Part shown: positions 25,536 through 34,803 of the stretch, one piece after another
Numbering within the stretch: the first letter of the stretch is position 1
Layout: every line of letters begins with the position of its first letter
Source: Gloeomargaritales cyanobacterium VI4D9
GTDB lineage: Bacteria > Cyanobacteriota > Cyanobacteriia > Gloeomargaritales > Gloeomargaritaceae
Length of the DNA: 64,000 nt
NCBI GenBank assembly: GCA_927797885.1
Contig: OV696605.1
Location: 3,013,157-3,077,156, forward strand
Reading direction: 5' to 3'
Notes under the pieces: generated by a model
Seen by the model: only the letters and a program-made list of their open reading frames with translations
The model's database searches: none
What the model was told of the DNA's origin: nothing
Made by a program: the position numbers and the translations under genes

Positions 25536-25934
25536 ATGGTTAACGACACCATTGCCGATATGCTCACCCGGATTCGCAACGCCGGTTTGGCTCACCACCA
25601 GACCACCCAGGTGCCCGCCACCCGCATGACCCGCAGTATCGCCCAGGTGCTGAAGTCCGAGGGGTTTATCCAGGACTTCCGGGAGGAGGGGGAAGGGGTA
25701 CGTAAGGTGCTGGTGATCACCCTCAAGTACAGTGGCCGCCACCGCCAGCCGGTGATTCGCACCCTACGGCGGGTCAGCCGTCCGGGTTTGCGGGTCTATG
25801 CCAACCACCGGGAACTGCCCAAGGTACTGGGGGGGATTGGCATTGCCGTCATTTCCACCTCCCAGGGGATCATGACCGACCGGGAAGCCCGTAAAAACGG
25901 CATTGGTGGAGAAGTTCTTTGTTATGTCTGGTAG
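25536..25934 (+). CDS. rpsH: 30S ribosomal protein S8
   Basis: 132 residues: [20 protein letters not shown] at the N-terminus and [20 protein letters not shown] near the end, both hallmarks of S8. It binds the central domain of 16S rRNA and, in E. coli, represses the spc operon. It begins 2 bp after rplE. Confidence 0.97.
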   Translation: MVNDTIADMLTRIRNAGLAHHQTTQVPATRMTRSIAQVLKSEGFIQDFREEGEGVRKVLVITLKYSGRHRQPVIRTLRRVSRPGLRVYANHRELPKVLGGIGIAVISTSQGIMTDREARKNGIGGEVLCYVW

Positions 25935-25942
25935 GAGCCGCC

Positions 25943-26512
25943 ATGTCCCGGATTGGTAAACGACCGATTCCTTTGCCCGCCAAGGTCACCGTCGCCCTCG
26001 ATGGTCAGCGGGTACGGGTCAAAGGCCCCAAAGGGGAACTCCAGCGGGAATTTCCCCCAGGGGTGGTGATCCAACAACAGGAGAATGTCCTACTGGTCAC
26101 CCGGGCGGACGACTCCCGCCAAAGTCGCCAACTCCACGGCCTGTGCCGCACCCTCATGGCCAACATGGTCGAGGGGGTGGCCAAGGAATTTGAGCGCAAA
26201 CTGGAAATCCAGGGGGTGGGCTACCGGGCGCAGATGTCCGGCACCAAATTAGTTCTCACCGTGGGCTACAGCCATCCGGTGGAATTTACCCCGCCCCCCG
26301 GCATCACCTTCAGCATCGAGGACGCCACCGGCAAAACTGTCAACCAGGGCACCCTGGTGGTGGTGCGGGGCATTGACAAGGAGCAGGTGGGCAATTTAGC
26401 CGCTAAGATTCGTTTTGTGCGTCCACCGGAACCCTACAAGGGCAAGGGGATTCGCTACCTGGGCGAAGCGGTGCGGCGCAAGGAAGGCAAAACCACTGGT
26501 AAGAAGAAGTAA
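25943..26512 (+). CDS. rplF: 50S ribosomal protein L6
   Basis: 189 residues. [20 protein letters not shown] starts at ATG 25943, chosen over an earlier in-frame start at 25919 because an AGGAG site lies just before it and the conserved N-terminus begins here. The two L6 domains end with [20 protein letters not shown] and a Lys-rich tail. Confidence 0.96.
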   Translation: MSRIGKRPIPLPAKVTVALDGQRVRVKGPKGELQREFPPGVVIQQQENVLLVTRADDSRQSRQLHGLCRTLMANMVEGVAKEFERKLEIQGVGYRAQMSGTKLVLTVGYSHPVEFTPPPGITFSIEDATGKTVNQGTLVVVRGIDKEQVGNLAAKIRFVRPPEPYKGKGIRYLGEAVRRKEGKTTGKKK

Positions 26513-26529
26513 CCAATCGCATCAGGACT

Positions 26530-26895
26530 ATGAAACTCACCCGTATCGAAGCCGTTCAACGTCGTCACCGCCGCATCCGCCAGCGGGTGGTGGGCACCCC
26601 GGAACGTCCCCGCCTGGCGGTCTTTCGTTCCCACCAGCACATCTATGCCCAGGTGATTGACGACAGTCGGCACCATACCCTGGTGGCAGCCGCCTCCGTG
26701 GAACCCAGCCTGCGCCAGGAATTGGACAATAATGGTGCCACCTGTACAGCCTCGGCCAAGGTCGGCCAGTTGATTGCCGAACGGGCCCTGGCCAAGGGGA
26801 TTCAGCGGGTCGTCTTTGACCGGGGGGGCAACCTATACCACGGGCGGGTCAAAGCCCTGGCCGAAGCCGCCCGCGCCGCCGGATTAGAATTTTAA
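26530..26895 (+). CDS. rplR: 50S ribosomal protein L18
   Basis: 121 residues. [35 protein letters not shown] and [20 protein letters not shown] are typical of L18, which binds 5S rRNA. The length is standard. Confidence 0.96.
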   Translation: MKLTRIEAVQRRHRRIRQRVVGTPERPRLAVFRSHQHIYAQVIDDSRHHTLVAAASVEPSLRQELDNNGATCTASAKVGQLIAERALAKGIQRVVFDRGGNLYHGRVKALAEAARAAGLEF

Positions 26896-26917
26896 GGGAA
26901 CGAAAGGAGGAATACCC

Positions 26918-27445
26918 ATGGCCAAAGAACGTCGTAGCAAAGCCGCCCGTACCCCGGAAAAAGACCCCGAATGGCAAGAACGGGTCGTGCAAACCCGCCG
27001 GGTGACCAAGGTGGTCAAGGGGGGGAAAAAGCTCAGCTTCCGTGCCATCGTCATCGTCGGCAATGAAAAAGGCCAGGTGGGCGTCGGAGTGGGTAAAGCC
27101 AACGATGTGAGCGGTGCCGTCCGCAAGGGGGTCGCCGACGGTAAAAAACACCTGATCACCGTGCCCCTGACCCGGGCCAATTCCATCCCCCATCCCACCC
27201 AAGCGGTTTCCGGGGCGGCCACGGTGATGATGCGCCCAGCGGCACCCGGTACCGGGGTGATTGCCGGGGGAGCGGTGCGTACCGTGTTGGAATTGGCCGG
27301 GGTGAAAAATGTCCTAGCCAAGCAGTTGGGTTCCAGTAGCCCCTTGAACAACGCCCGCGCCGCCGTAGCTGCCCTCTCCAGCCTGCGTACCTTCTCCCAG
27401 GTGGCCCAGGAGCGGGGCATTCCCCTCGAACAACTGTACGGTTAA
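26918..27445 (+). CDS. rpsE: 30S ribosomal protein S5
   Basis: 175 residues. [20 protein letters not shown] and [20 protein letters not shown] are the S5 dsRNA-binding-like domain; [20 protein letters not shown] follows. AAAGGAGG precedes the ATG. S5 contributes to decoding accuracy and mRNA unwinding. Confidence 0.97.
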   Translation: MAKERRSKAARTPEKDPEWQERVVQTRRVTKVVKGGKKLSFRAIVIVGNEKGQVGVGVGKANDVSGAVRKGVADGKKHLITVPLTRANSIPHPTQAVSGAATVMMRPAAPGTGVIAGGAVRTVLELAGVKNVLAKQLGSSSPLNNARAAVAALSSLRTFSQVAQERGIPLEQLYG

Positions 27446-27484
27446 GCGTTTCCCCCATCTTTTCCCTAATTCCAGGTAATAACG

Positions 27485-27949
27485 ATGAACTTACATGATT
27501 TACACCCCCAACCCGGTTCCCAGCATCGGCGACGGCGGATTGGCCGGGGCATCAGTGCGGGGCAGGGAGCCAGCGGCGGCTTTGGGATGCGGGGGCAAAA
27601 ATCCCGTTCCGGTCGCCCCACCCGGCCGGGATTTGAGGGGGGGCAAAACCCCCTGTACCGGCGGATTCCCAAACTGCATGGTTTCCCTGTGGTCAACCCC
27701 ACCCGCTACACCATCCTCAACGTGGGGGATTTGGCTCGCTGGGAAGGCGAACAACCCGTGACCCTGGAAGCCTTACGGGCGGCGGGCTGGGTGAAGCAAC
27801 CCCAGGGGGCGTTGAAAATTTTGGGCAAGGGGGACATTACCCACCCCATTCGGGTGGTAGCGGCGGCGTTCAGTGCCTCTGCCGAAGCCAAAATTACAGC
27901 GGCGGGGGGCACCTGTGAACGGCTGGAAGGGCATTCCGCTCCCAGCTAA
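27485..27949 (+). CDS. rplO: 50S ribosomal protein L15
   Basis: 154 residues, slightly longer than typical. [20 protein letters not shown] with [20 protein letters not shown] forms the Gly/Arg-rich N-terminus of L15, and the C-terminus has [17 protein letters not shown]. It is the last gene of the ribosomal cluster here; secY, adk and infA, which commonly follow in cyanobacteria, are absent. Confidence 0.95.
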   Translation: MNLHDLHPQPGSQHRRRRIGRGISAGQGASGGFGMRGQKSRSGRPTRPGFEGGQNPLYRRIPKLHGFPVVNPTRYTILNVGDLARWEGEQPVTLEALRAAGWVKQPQGALKILGKGDITHPIRVVAAAFSASAEAKITAAGGTCERLEGHSAPS

Positions 27950-28016
27950 CGTCCAGCACTGCTTGTCTTGACCCGACAAACCTGGTCTAATAACGGTGGT
28001 CACATGCGGGGGTGGT

Positions 28017-28601
28017 ATGCAGGAAAAAATTAAACTTTTGAAGGCGGTGGCGGTGACCAATCGGGGTCTGCTGGCCTCCTCTCGGTTCCAGGCGGAACTG
28101 GATCAACTGATTCGCCAACTGGAAGCCCATAACCCGACTGCCAACCCGGCGCAGGCTCCCGAATTGCTCAGCGGCTGTTGGCAGTTGCTCTACACCACCA
28201 GCGTGGATGTGATTGGTCTGGGACGGGTACCGGGGGTGACCCTGGGGCAAATTTATCAGGTCATTCAAGCCGACAAAAATCGGGTGTACAATCTCGCCGA
28301 AGCCCAGGGAATTCCCTTTTTAGAGGGGTTATTGGCGGTCAAAGCCCGGTTTGAGGTGGTGAATCCCAGCCGGATTGCCATTTATTTTGAACAAAGTATG
28401 CTGGCACTGCAACGATTGGTGGACTATCGCCATCCCACCCAATGGCTCGAGCGTTTGGAGCAGGAAGAACCTTTACCTTTGATCCAAATTCCTCTGGACA
28501 GTAGCCGTTCCCAGGGTTGGTTGGACATTACCTACCTGGACATTGACCTACGGATTAGCCGGGGCGACAAGGGTAATGTGTTTGTCCTGGCACGGGTGTA
28601 G
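28017..28601 (+). CDS. PAP/fibrillin-family protein
   Basis: About 194 residues with the plastid-lipid-associated (fibrillin) domain: [40 protein letters not shown] and the C-terminal [20 protein letters not shown]. Family members bind lipophilic molecules on thylakoids and plastoglobules and help in photoprotection. ATG 28017 is preferred to GTG 27996. It lies 67 bp behind rplO, where secY would normally be expected. Confidence 0.85.
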   Translation: MQEKIKLLKAVAVTNRGLLASSRFQAELDQLIRQLEAHNPTANPAQAPELLSGCWQLLYTTSVDVIGLGRVPGVTLGQIYQVIQADKNRVYNLAEAQGIPFLEGLLAVKARFEVVNPSRIAIYFEQSMLALQRLVDYRHPTQWLERLEQEEPLPLIQIPLDSSRSQGWLDITYLDIDLRISRGDKGNVFVLARV

Positions 28602-28673
28602 ATGCAGGGGCTTTGGGCACAAGTCCCCATTGCTTGGATAACCTACGGTGCATAACTGACAGCGCCTGCGACC

Positions 28674-28760
28674 TATCGCAATCCCACTTGATTGGCGTTA
28701 GCTTGTGTGCCGTAGGCATACAAAAATTTCCCAGAACCCCGATGCCATTCTCATTAATGA
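28674..28760 (+). repeat. Degenerate small repeat (ATAGCAATCC family)
   Basis: It begins TATCGCAATCCCACTTGATT and contains GTTAGCTTGTGTGCCGTAGG and the CATACAAAAATTTCCCAGAACC segment also found at 61577-61716. The right end (CATTCTCATTAATGATC) is decayed. Confidence 0.6.
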
Positions 28761-29023
28761 TCAGCCAACCTATTACAATTCAACAAAAACAAAATATGCT
28801 GTGAATTCCCGGGCATGAGTCGCAAAGTGCCAAATATTTAGGGGTTGTAGTCATTTCAAACAAGTTTGCAACATTCGCCTTTACCTACAAACCCTCTCCT
28901 GGAAGCGAATAGAGCGATTGCAAATACCTAAAAAGTGTCGCATTCTAAAACGGAATGACTACATAACGAAAAAACTTCTCATTAAGCACTTGCCTCCAAT
29001 TTATGTACTTTTGTTGCAGAGTT

Positions 29024-29097
29024 CAACTAGATCGCAGGGGCACTGCCCCCGTCCTTGATTTTGGGAAATTTCTGTTGATAAATAGGATTCCTATACT
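29024..29097 (-). repeat. Degenerate small repeat (ATAGCAATCC family)
   Basis: Reverse-oriented copy: the core GATCGCAGGGGCACTGCCCC is followed by the TTGATTTTGGGAAATTTCTG segment and a decayed end (AATAGGATTCCTATAC). Confidence 0.6.
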
Positions 29098-29225
29098 TTG
29101 AAGGAATATGCTGAATCAGAACCCTAATTGTAACTCCCTGAAGTCAAACCGAGGGCGGGAGAAATAAAACTGAACAAATGGTTCAGCCCCATCCCCCCAC
29201 CCGGTTACTCATGGGGAATGCCGAC

Positions 29226-29525
29226 TTAGTCGCTCAAATTCACTTCCTGCGGGGGCGCACTTGCCCCATTTTGGGAAGCCGCCCGTTCTGCCCTCGCCTC
29301 TGCCACCAAATCCTGGAACGATTCTCCCGCTTCTGCCACCGCACTTTGGGCTTTGTCAAAGGCTTCAAAAACCATTACCAAGCCTTTTTTGGCGGTTTCC
29401 CGGGCGGAATCTGCCAACTCACTCTTGGTCGCCATCCCCACCAAGGGAGCCAGCGCCAAAACCCCCACCCCCACAGCCAGAGCCGTCACCGGTTCCAAGC
29501 CCAAAAATAAAGCCTCAAATTCCAT
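29226..29525 (-). CDS. Small hypothetical protein with one membrane helix
   Basis: 99 residues. The N-terminal half is hydrophobic (LGLEPVTALAVGVGVLALAP), followed by an acidic, Ala-rich helical tail (SAVAEAGESFQDLVAEARAE). This layout resembles small DUF5132-like proteins, but I do not assign a function. ATG 29525 is preferred over an upstream start because the hydrophobic segment then begins near residue 8. It lies 34 bp downstream of miaB on the same strand and may be cotranscribed. Confidence 0.65.
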   Translation of the reverse strand: MEFEALFLGLEPVTALAVGVGVLALAPLVGMATKSELADSARETAKKGLVMVFEAFDKAQSAVAEAGESFQDLVAEARAERAASQNGASAPPQEVNLSD

Positions 29526-29559
29526 CCTGCACCCCCACCAAACGGATTGCTCCTCCATC

Positions 29560-30912
29560 TTAACCGACCTGTCCAGCCCTGGAAAGGCAAGCCACCGGCA
29601 CCCCCGTCAGGCTAAACGCCCGCACCTCCGTAATGCGCACCGGCACCAACCGCCCCACCTGGGTTTCCCCCGCCACAAAGGTCAGCCGATTCGTGCGGGT
29701 ACGCCCCATCCCCTGGGTGGCATCCTTGGGATTGACCCCCTCGATGAGAATTTCCGCCACCCGCCCCTGATAGCGTTGGGAGCGTTGCGCCGCCACCTGT
29801 GCCACCAGATGATTCAACCGTTGCAGGCGGTCCTGTTTCACCTCCTCAGGAATTTGCCCTTCCCAAGTCGCCGCCGGGGTGCCAGGACGAGGGGAATAGG
29901 CGGCTGTATTCAATTGGTCAAAGCCAATCTGCGCCACCAAGTCCAAGGTCTGCTCAAACTGGGCTTCCGTCTCGCCGGGAAACCCCACAATCGCATCGGC
30001 ACTGATGGCGGCATCGGGCAAATAATGGCGAATTTTGTCAATAATTTGGCGGTACTTTTCCCGGGTGTAGCCCCGCTGCATCCGCCGCAAAATCTCATTG
30101 TCCCCGGACTGAAAGGGAATGTGAAAATGCTCGCACACCTTGGGCAGTTCCGCACAGGCTTGGATCAACCGCTCGGTAAAATACCGGGGATGGCTGGTGA
30201 CAAACCGAATCCGCTCGATGCCCGGCACGTCATGGATAAAATACAGCAAATCCGTCAACGTCACCCGATAACGCCCATCCGGTCGCGTGCCCAAATCCCG
30301 CCCATAGGCATCAATATTTTGCCCTAACAATGTGATTTCTTTGTACCCCTGTTCTGCCAGCCCGATAATTTCCTGTTTAATCGCTTCCGGTTGGCGGGAT
30401 TGTTCTTTCCCCCGCACCTGGGGCACGACGCAATAGGTACAGTGTTCATTGCACCCGTAAATCACGTTCACCCAGGCGGTCACCCGACTGTCCCGGCGGG
30501 GTTTGGTGATGTCTTCCATAATATCAATCGCTTCCGTCGCCACCACCTGCTGTCCCTGTTCCACCTGCGCCAAAATATCCCCCAGGCGGTTGGCATACTG
30601 GGGTCCCATCACCGCATCCAACTCCGGCACCCGGCGCAGTAACCGTTCCCCCTCCTGTTGGGCAACACAGCCCGCCACCACCAGGGTCAAACCGGGGTTT
30701 TGGTGCTTGCGTTTCGCCTGCCGCCCCAGATAGGAATAGACCTTTTGCTCGGCGTTGTCCCGAATCGTACAGGTGTTGTACAAAATCAAATCCGCCTGGT
30801 TTTCATCGGCGGTTGCCTCCCAGCCCAAATCCTCTAAAACCCCCGCCATCCGCTCCGAGTCGGCACGGTTCATCTGACAACCAAAGGTGACAATGTGATA
30901 ACGACGGGTCAT
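29560..30912 (-). CDS. miaB: tRNA-2-methylthio-N6-dimethylallyladenosine synthase
   Basis: This 450-residue radical SAM methylthiotransferase adds the 2-methylthio group at A37 of tRNAs. The N-terminal domain holds the three Cys of the auxiliary cluster ([36 protein letters not shown]). The radical SAM motif is [16 protein letters not shown], and a C-terminal TRAM domain is present. [20 protein letters not shown] supports MiaB rather than RimO or MtaB. ATG 30912 is used; a TTG at 30918 lies just upstream. Length is normal. Confidence 0.95.
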   Translation of the reverse strand: MTRRYHIVTFGCQMNRADSERMAGVLEDLGWEATADENQADLILYNTCTIRDNAEQKVYSYLGRQAKRKHQNPGLTLVVAGCVAQQEGERLLRRVPELDAVMGPQYANRLGDILAQVEQGQQVVATEAIDIMEDITKPRRDSRVTAWVNVIYGCNEHCTYCVVPQVRGKEQSRQPEAIKQEIIGLAEQGYKEITLLGQNIDAYGRDLGTRPDGRYRVTLTDLLYFIHDVPGIERIRFVTSHPRYFTERLIQACAELPKVCEHFHIPFQSGDNEILRRMQRGYTREKYRQIIDKIRHYLPDAAISADAIVGFPGETEAQFEQTLDLVAQIGFDQLNTAAYSPRPGTPAATWEGQIPEEVKQDRLQRLNHLVAQVAAQRSQRYQGRVAEILIEGVNPKDATQGMGRTRTNRLTFVAGETQVGRLVPVRITEVRAFSLTGVPVACLSRAGQVG

Positions 30913-31027
30913 GGGCAAAGGGTTACTAAAAATTACTAAAGGGGAATTCCTGGGAAATTAAGCTCAGAGAACTATTATATGCCATGCCCAGGGATGGGAA
31001 GGGAGATGGGATTTCCCATGAGGGTTC

Positions 31028-31651
31028 CTAGGGCAGGGGCAACGACCTGATTTTTTGGCGGAAACTGCGTAGGGTGATGCTCTGGTTCAGGAGTTCCGGC
31101 ACCCAGACTAAGATGGGCAGATTGGGGAAGATAGCACTGCCCTCAGAACGTTGATATTGCCCCGATTGCAAAACATAAATCGTTAGCTCAGCCTCCCCAT
31201 AAACCCATAATTCCGGCACGCCCAACCGGGTATAGGCTTCCGTCTGGGAGGTGACATCTCCTTCAATGGCGAGGTCGGGTGGGGGGTCAATCGCTAAGTT
31301 GAGCCGGTTGTTACCAATCATGGTGTGATGATTTTGGATGTAAAAACATTGATCCGGTTCAATGCCAAAGTTCATTTCTTGGCGTTTGCAGGTGGTTGAC
31401 CCAAAACACTCGCAGTCCATCCCTAATTCTTCTAACAGGATTTTCACCAGATCGCCTAGCAGTGATTTCTCTCGTTCATACTTGGGTAATGGCATTCTAA
31501 TCTTCAAAACTCCATCCCAATAGGCAAGGCGGCTGGCTCATTTTTCGCCCAAGTCAGCCATAATCGCCTCAAATTCAGACCATGTCAGCCCATGAATGAG
31601 TAAGCGTTGATCAAGGGGAATATCCAGTTATCGGAATTGTAACGTAACCAT
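31028..31651 (-). pseudogene. Uma2-family (DUF820) gene with two in-frame stops
   Basis: From ATG 31651 the frame reads MVTLQFR, TAA, then LDIPLDQRLLIHGLTWSEFE and ADLGEK, TGA, then SRLAYWDGVLKIRMPLPKYE. It continues through PPPDLAIEGDVTSQTEAYTR and GVPELWVYGEAE to the stop at 31028. This is a complete Uma2 (restriction-endonuclease-like) protein interrupted by two nonsense codons, each one C-to-T change from CAA and CGA. The remaining open frame (from about 31507) would lack the N-terminal beta strand. These proteins are often multi-copy in cyanobacteria and of unclear role. Confidence 0.8.
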
Positions 31652-31763
31652 TCTTATAGAAGTGGGGTAAAGGTTCACAGTCCCGATGAAGCTAATTCTG
31701 GCATTCCCTGAAGGTTAATTCTCTTTTATAATAAAAAATCATTTTCTCATGGGAGCATCAATC

Positions 31764-32099
31764 ATGGGGCTTGAATTGCATAATTTTTATTGGGATCAGG
31801 AACGGTTGGTGCAGGTGGAAACCCAACCCCATCATGTGGCGGGTTTGTTGGCGAATATCCGGGAAAGTCTAGCGGATTCAGATGCGGAATGGGAGGATAT
31901 TTACTCCGCTTACTATGAATGTCCAGAGGATGGCACCACCACGTTTTACGAGGCGGAATCGGCAACGGCGGGCAAACCGGGCATTTGGACGTATATGGTT
32001 TACGAATGCGCCCCTGGGGAAGAAACGGTGCTGACCAATGCCGATATTGACACCTACCAGCCGGTTTTGGCACTGCGGGCGTTGGCTGGTCAAGCATGA
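31764..32099 (+). CDS. Small conserved-looking hypothetical protein
   Basis: 111 residues, acidic and soluble, rich in Glu and aromatic residues (LHNFYWDQERLVQVETQPHH; DSDAEWEDIYSAYYECPEDG; GIWTYMVYECAPGEETVLTN). No family recognised. ATG 31764 is preceded by GGGAGC with suitable spacing; ATG 31749 is an alternative. The stop overlaps the start of the gamma-carbonic-anhydrase-like gene (ATGA at 32096), so the two are translationally coupled. Confidence 0.65.
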   Translation: MGLELHNFYWDQERLVQVETQPHHVAGLLANIRESLADSDAEWEDIYSAYYECPEDGTTTFYEAESATAGKPGIWTYMVYECAPGEETVLTNADIDTYQPVLALRALAGQA

Positions 32100-32620
32100 A
32101 TGCCGTTCCCCAGGTGGATTTAGCCGCCTTTGTGGCTCCCAATGCGACCTTAATTGGGGATGTACGCCTGGGGGTGGAGGCCAATATCTGGTATCAGGCG
32201 GTACTGCGGGGGGATTACAGCCCGATTCTCGTAGGACAGGGCACAAATATCCAGGATGGCTGTATCCTGCACGGCGACCCAGGAGAACCCACGATTCTGG
32301 GGGATTGGGTGACAGTGGGACATCGGGCGGTGATTCACAGTGCGACCATTCACACCGGGGCGTTGATTGGCATCGGGGCAATTGTTCTGAATGGGGTGAC
32401 GGTGGGCACGGGCTGTATCGTGGGGGCAGGGGCGGTGGTGACCAAATCTTTGCCGGATTATTCCCTAGCGGTGGGGATTCCCGCCAAGGTGGTACGGGAG
32501 GTGACCCCCCAGGAGGCGGCGAACCTAATCACCCATGCCCAGGAGTACGTTATTCTCGCCCGCCAGCACGCCCGTCAGGTTTTGGAGGGAAAGGGTTCCC
32601 CAAAAATGGGGCTGAGGTAG
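32096..32620 (+). CDS. Gamma-carbonic-anhydrase-like hexapeptide-repeat protein
   Basis: 174 residues of left-handed beta-helix repeats (NATLIGDVRLGVEANIWYQA, ILVGQGTNIQDGCILHGDPG, TVGHRAVIHSATIHTGALIG). The three His expected to hold the metal in gamma carbonic anhydrases are present: one in CILHGD and two in VGHRAVIHS. It is shorter than CcmM and lacks its RbcS-like repeats, so it belongs to the YrdA/PaaY-type group. Activity may or may not be retained. Its 3' end overlaps the convergent TPM-domain gene by 46 bp. Confidence 0.87.
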   Translation: MNAVPQVDLAAFVAPNATLIGDVRLGVEANIWYQAVLRGDYSPILVGQGTNIQDGCILHGDPGEPTILGDWVTVGHRAVIHSATIHTGALIGIGAIVLNGVTVGTGCIVGAGAVVTKSLPDYSLAVGIPAKVVREVTPQEAANLITHAQEYVILARQHARQVLEGKGSPKMGLR

Positions 32621-33372
32621 GCGACCAAGGCACCGATGGCAAACCCAGCGACGTTCCGCACGACGGGCAACCAATCGCTGGTGCGGCTGAGCACTGGGCC
32701 CAAACCGAAGGAGATAAACAGCATTCCCCACAGGGGCGAGAAAATCAATACCCATTGCCAGGCGATCACCTGCCCTTGGCGACGGGGTTGGGCGGCAAAC
32801 CCGCAAATCACACCCCCCACCAGGGAGGTAATCAGGGTCAACAGCCATTGCTCCTGGGGTAAACCGGGCACCACTTTGCATCCCTCTTCCCGCACCAAAC
32901 AGGTTTCTACCGAATGCAGGGCTTGGATAATCGCCTGGTCTTCCCCGTGTTCCCGGACGTAAAACATATTCCCAAACCGGGCTTGCAGTTCAATCCAAAA
33001 CAGGCGGGGCATTTTTTCATAAACCGCATCCCCGACGTTGAAACTCAGCAAATTGCCGCCCCGGGGGTCTGCTACCAACAACACACTCCGGTCATCCAAA
33101 CCCCAAAAATCCTTGACTGCCTTGCCGGGGGTGCGGTCGTACTGGGTCACCACCCGCAGTTTCCAGCCATGTTCCTGCTCAAATTGCTCCAACTCCTGCG
33201 CCAAAGCCATTTCCTGGACATCGGTGAGGGAACGATTCAGGTCAATAATCGGCGTGGGCTGGCTGGGCAAAAGGTCGGGATTATCGTAGGCAAAGGCGGG
33301 CGACACCCACAGCCCCCAACCCAATACCACCGCCAACACCCACCCCATTACCCAGGAACATGACTTAAACAT
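32575..33372 (-). CDS. TPM-domain (TLP18.3/Psb32/YgcG-like) membrane-anchored protein
   Basis: 265 residues: signal peptide (GWVLAVVLGWGLWVSPAFA), a TPM domain (DLNRSLTDVQEMALAQELEQ; VVTQYDRTPGKAVKDFWGLD; RSVLLVADPRGGNLLSFNVG), and two or three C-terminal membrane segments. Plant TLP18.3 and cyanobacterial Psb32 of this family help in photosystem II repair. ATG 33372 is chosen because it places the signal peptide at the N-terminus; the longer frame from 33477 lacks support. Confidence 0.8.
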   Translation of the reverse strand: MFKSCSWVMGWVLAVVLGWGLWVSPAFAYDNPDLLPSQPTPIIDLNRSLTDVQEMALAQELEQFEQEHGWKLRVVTQYDRTPGKAVKDFWGLDDRSVLLVADPRGGNLLSFNVGDAVYEKMPRLFWIELQARFGNMFYVREHGEDQAIIQALHSVETCLVREEGCKVVPGLPQEQWLLTLITSLVGGVICGFAAQPRRQGQVIAWQWVLIFSPLWGMLFISFGLGPVLSRTSDWLPVVRNVAGFAIGALVAYLSPIFGEPFPSKT

Positions 33373-33526
33373 CGCTGGCATCACTCCGTAGAAAAACCGT
33401 AAATTAACTAATCGCTCAACAAAATTTACATTTTGTAACTTGCCTTTAATTTTAGAAAGTTTTGGGGCTTGCGTCAAATGGGGGGTTGGTTAGACTGGGG
33501 GAGTAGGGTTATGCCGCAGGTGACGG

Positions 33527-34483
33527 GTGGAAATCACGTTTTTGGGAACCAGTTCGGGGGTGCCGACCCGGGGGCGGAATGTATCCAGTATCGGGTTAAA
33601 GTTGCCCCAGCGGGCGGAGGTGTGGCTGTTTGACTGTGGGGAGGGCACCCAGCACCAACTGTTACGCAGTGAGTTAAAAACCAGTCAAATTCGCCGGATT
33701 TTTATCACCCACATGCACGGGGATCATATTTTTGGCTTGGTTGGGTTGCTCGCCAGTTGTGGCTTGGCGGGGGACAATCACCGGGTGGACATCTATGGTC
33801 CGGCGGATTTGCAGGGGTATATCAAAGCCTGTTTGCGCTACAGTCAGATGCGGTTTGCGTTTCCGGTGGAGGTGCATCCGGTGTCGCCGGGGTTGGTCTA
33901 TGAGGATGGGGAATTTCAAGTGACCTGTGCACCGTTGAAGCATCGGGTGCCCGCCTTTGGCTATCGGGTGGGGGAACGGGAACGGGCGGGGGAATTTAAC
34001 GTGGCGAAGGCGCAGGCGTTGGGGATTCCACCGGGACCGGTGTATGGACAGTTGAAACGGGGGGAAACGGTGACCCTGCCGGATGGACGGGTGATCGATG
34101 GGCGGCAGTTCTGTGGTTCGCCGCAACCGGGACGGCATTTTGTGTACTGCACGGATACAATTTATTGCGACCAGGCGGTGGCGTTGGCGCAGGGGGCGGA
34201 TGTGTTGGTGCATGAGGCGACCTTTGCCCACCAGGATGCGGCGTTGGCGTTTGAACGGCTCCATTCCACATCCACGATGGCGGCGCAGGTGGCTCTAGCG
34301 GCGGGGGTCAAGCAGTTGATTCTCACCCATTTCAGCCCCCGTTATGCTCCGGGTAATCCCCTGCAATTGAGCGATTTATTGGCGGAAGCCCAGGCGATTT
34401 TCCCCAATACGGTGCTGGCGAGTGATTTTTTTACCTACAGCATTCCCCGTGCCCAAACGACAACTACAGTGCCGGTGGGGTGA
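33527..34483 (+). CDS. rnz: Ribonuclease Z
   Basis: 318-residue metallo-beta-lactamase-fold RNase Z, which removes 3' trailers from tRNA precursors. FLGTSSGVPTRGRNVSSIGL, FDCGEGTQHQLLRS, the metal motif THMHGDHIFGLVGLL, and YCTDTIYCDQ and LILTHFSPRYAPG are present. GTG 33527 begins the conserved MEITFLGTSSG. The length fits the bacterial short form. Confidence 0.95.
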   Translation: MEITFLGTSSGVPTRGRNVSSIGLKLPQRAEVWLFDCGEGTQHQLLRSELKTSQIRRIFITHMHGDHIFGLVGLLASCGLAGDNHRVDIYGPADLQGYIKACLRYSQMRFAFPVEVHPVSPGLVYEDGEFQVTCAPLKHRVPAFGYRVGERERAGEFNVAKAQALGIPPGPVYGQLKRGETVTLPDGRVIDGRQFCGSPQPGRHFVYCTDTIYCDQAVALAQGADVLVHEATFAHQDAALAFERLHSTSTMAAQVALAAGVKQLILTHFSPRYAPGNPLQLSDLLAEAQAIFPNTVLASDFFTYSIPRAQTTTTVPVG

Positions 34484-34803
34484 TGAGGCATATCACCACT
34501 ACTAGACATCTCCGGAAAATATAGCAATCCTATCGGAGATTGAAACAGAAGTCACACGGAAAGCCCGTTGGAAACTGATTTCTGTCAGGGCTTATTGCGT
34601 AATCATTTAGGATTGCTATAGTTTACCTGTGATAAAACCATAGTTTTAACTGAAAGTTACAGTCTATTTATCAATTAAAGGACACAAAAGGCCGCGATGA
34701 TCCTAAAGGCTTGGCATGATTGACCTACAGCAAGTGGGGTTCGACTGTATCCCATAACCACTCAAAAGACTGCAGCCTCAATTCTACGGGTTGATAAGTG
34801 GGT
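34484..34803. other. Intergenic region with one small repeat
   Basis: This region holds the repeat at 34520-34620. On the minus strand, between the repeat and the HAD gene, a 28-codon reading (PTYQPVELRLQSFEWLWDTV and EPHLL, stop near 34726) runs on from the HAD gene in another frame; I cannot say whether it is a gene remnant. No promoter or RNA gene is clear. Confidence 0.5.
34520..34620. repeat. Small inverted-repeat element (ATAGCAATCC family), variant core
   Basis: Ends TATAGCAATCCT and AGGATTGCTATA are perfect 12-bp inverted repeats. The core differs from other copies and contains its own pairable parts (CAGAAGTC and GATTTCTG; AAGCCC and GGGCTT). Confidence 0.8.

Larger units (their letters stand above)
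28602..29225. other. Intergenic region with degenerate small repeats
   Basis: No gene is supported in these 624 bases. Two degenerate copies of the ATAGCAATCC-type small repeat are visible (listed separately). A pair CCCCAT/ATGGGG near 29188-29217 could form a weak stem near the end of the convergent gene. The rest is AT-rich without recognisable signals. Confidence 0.6.

Noticed and set aside
28613-28804. 63-codon open frame
   Set aside because: It consists largely of a degenerate small repeat and has no ribosome-binding site.
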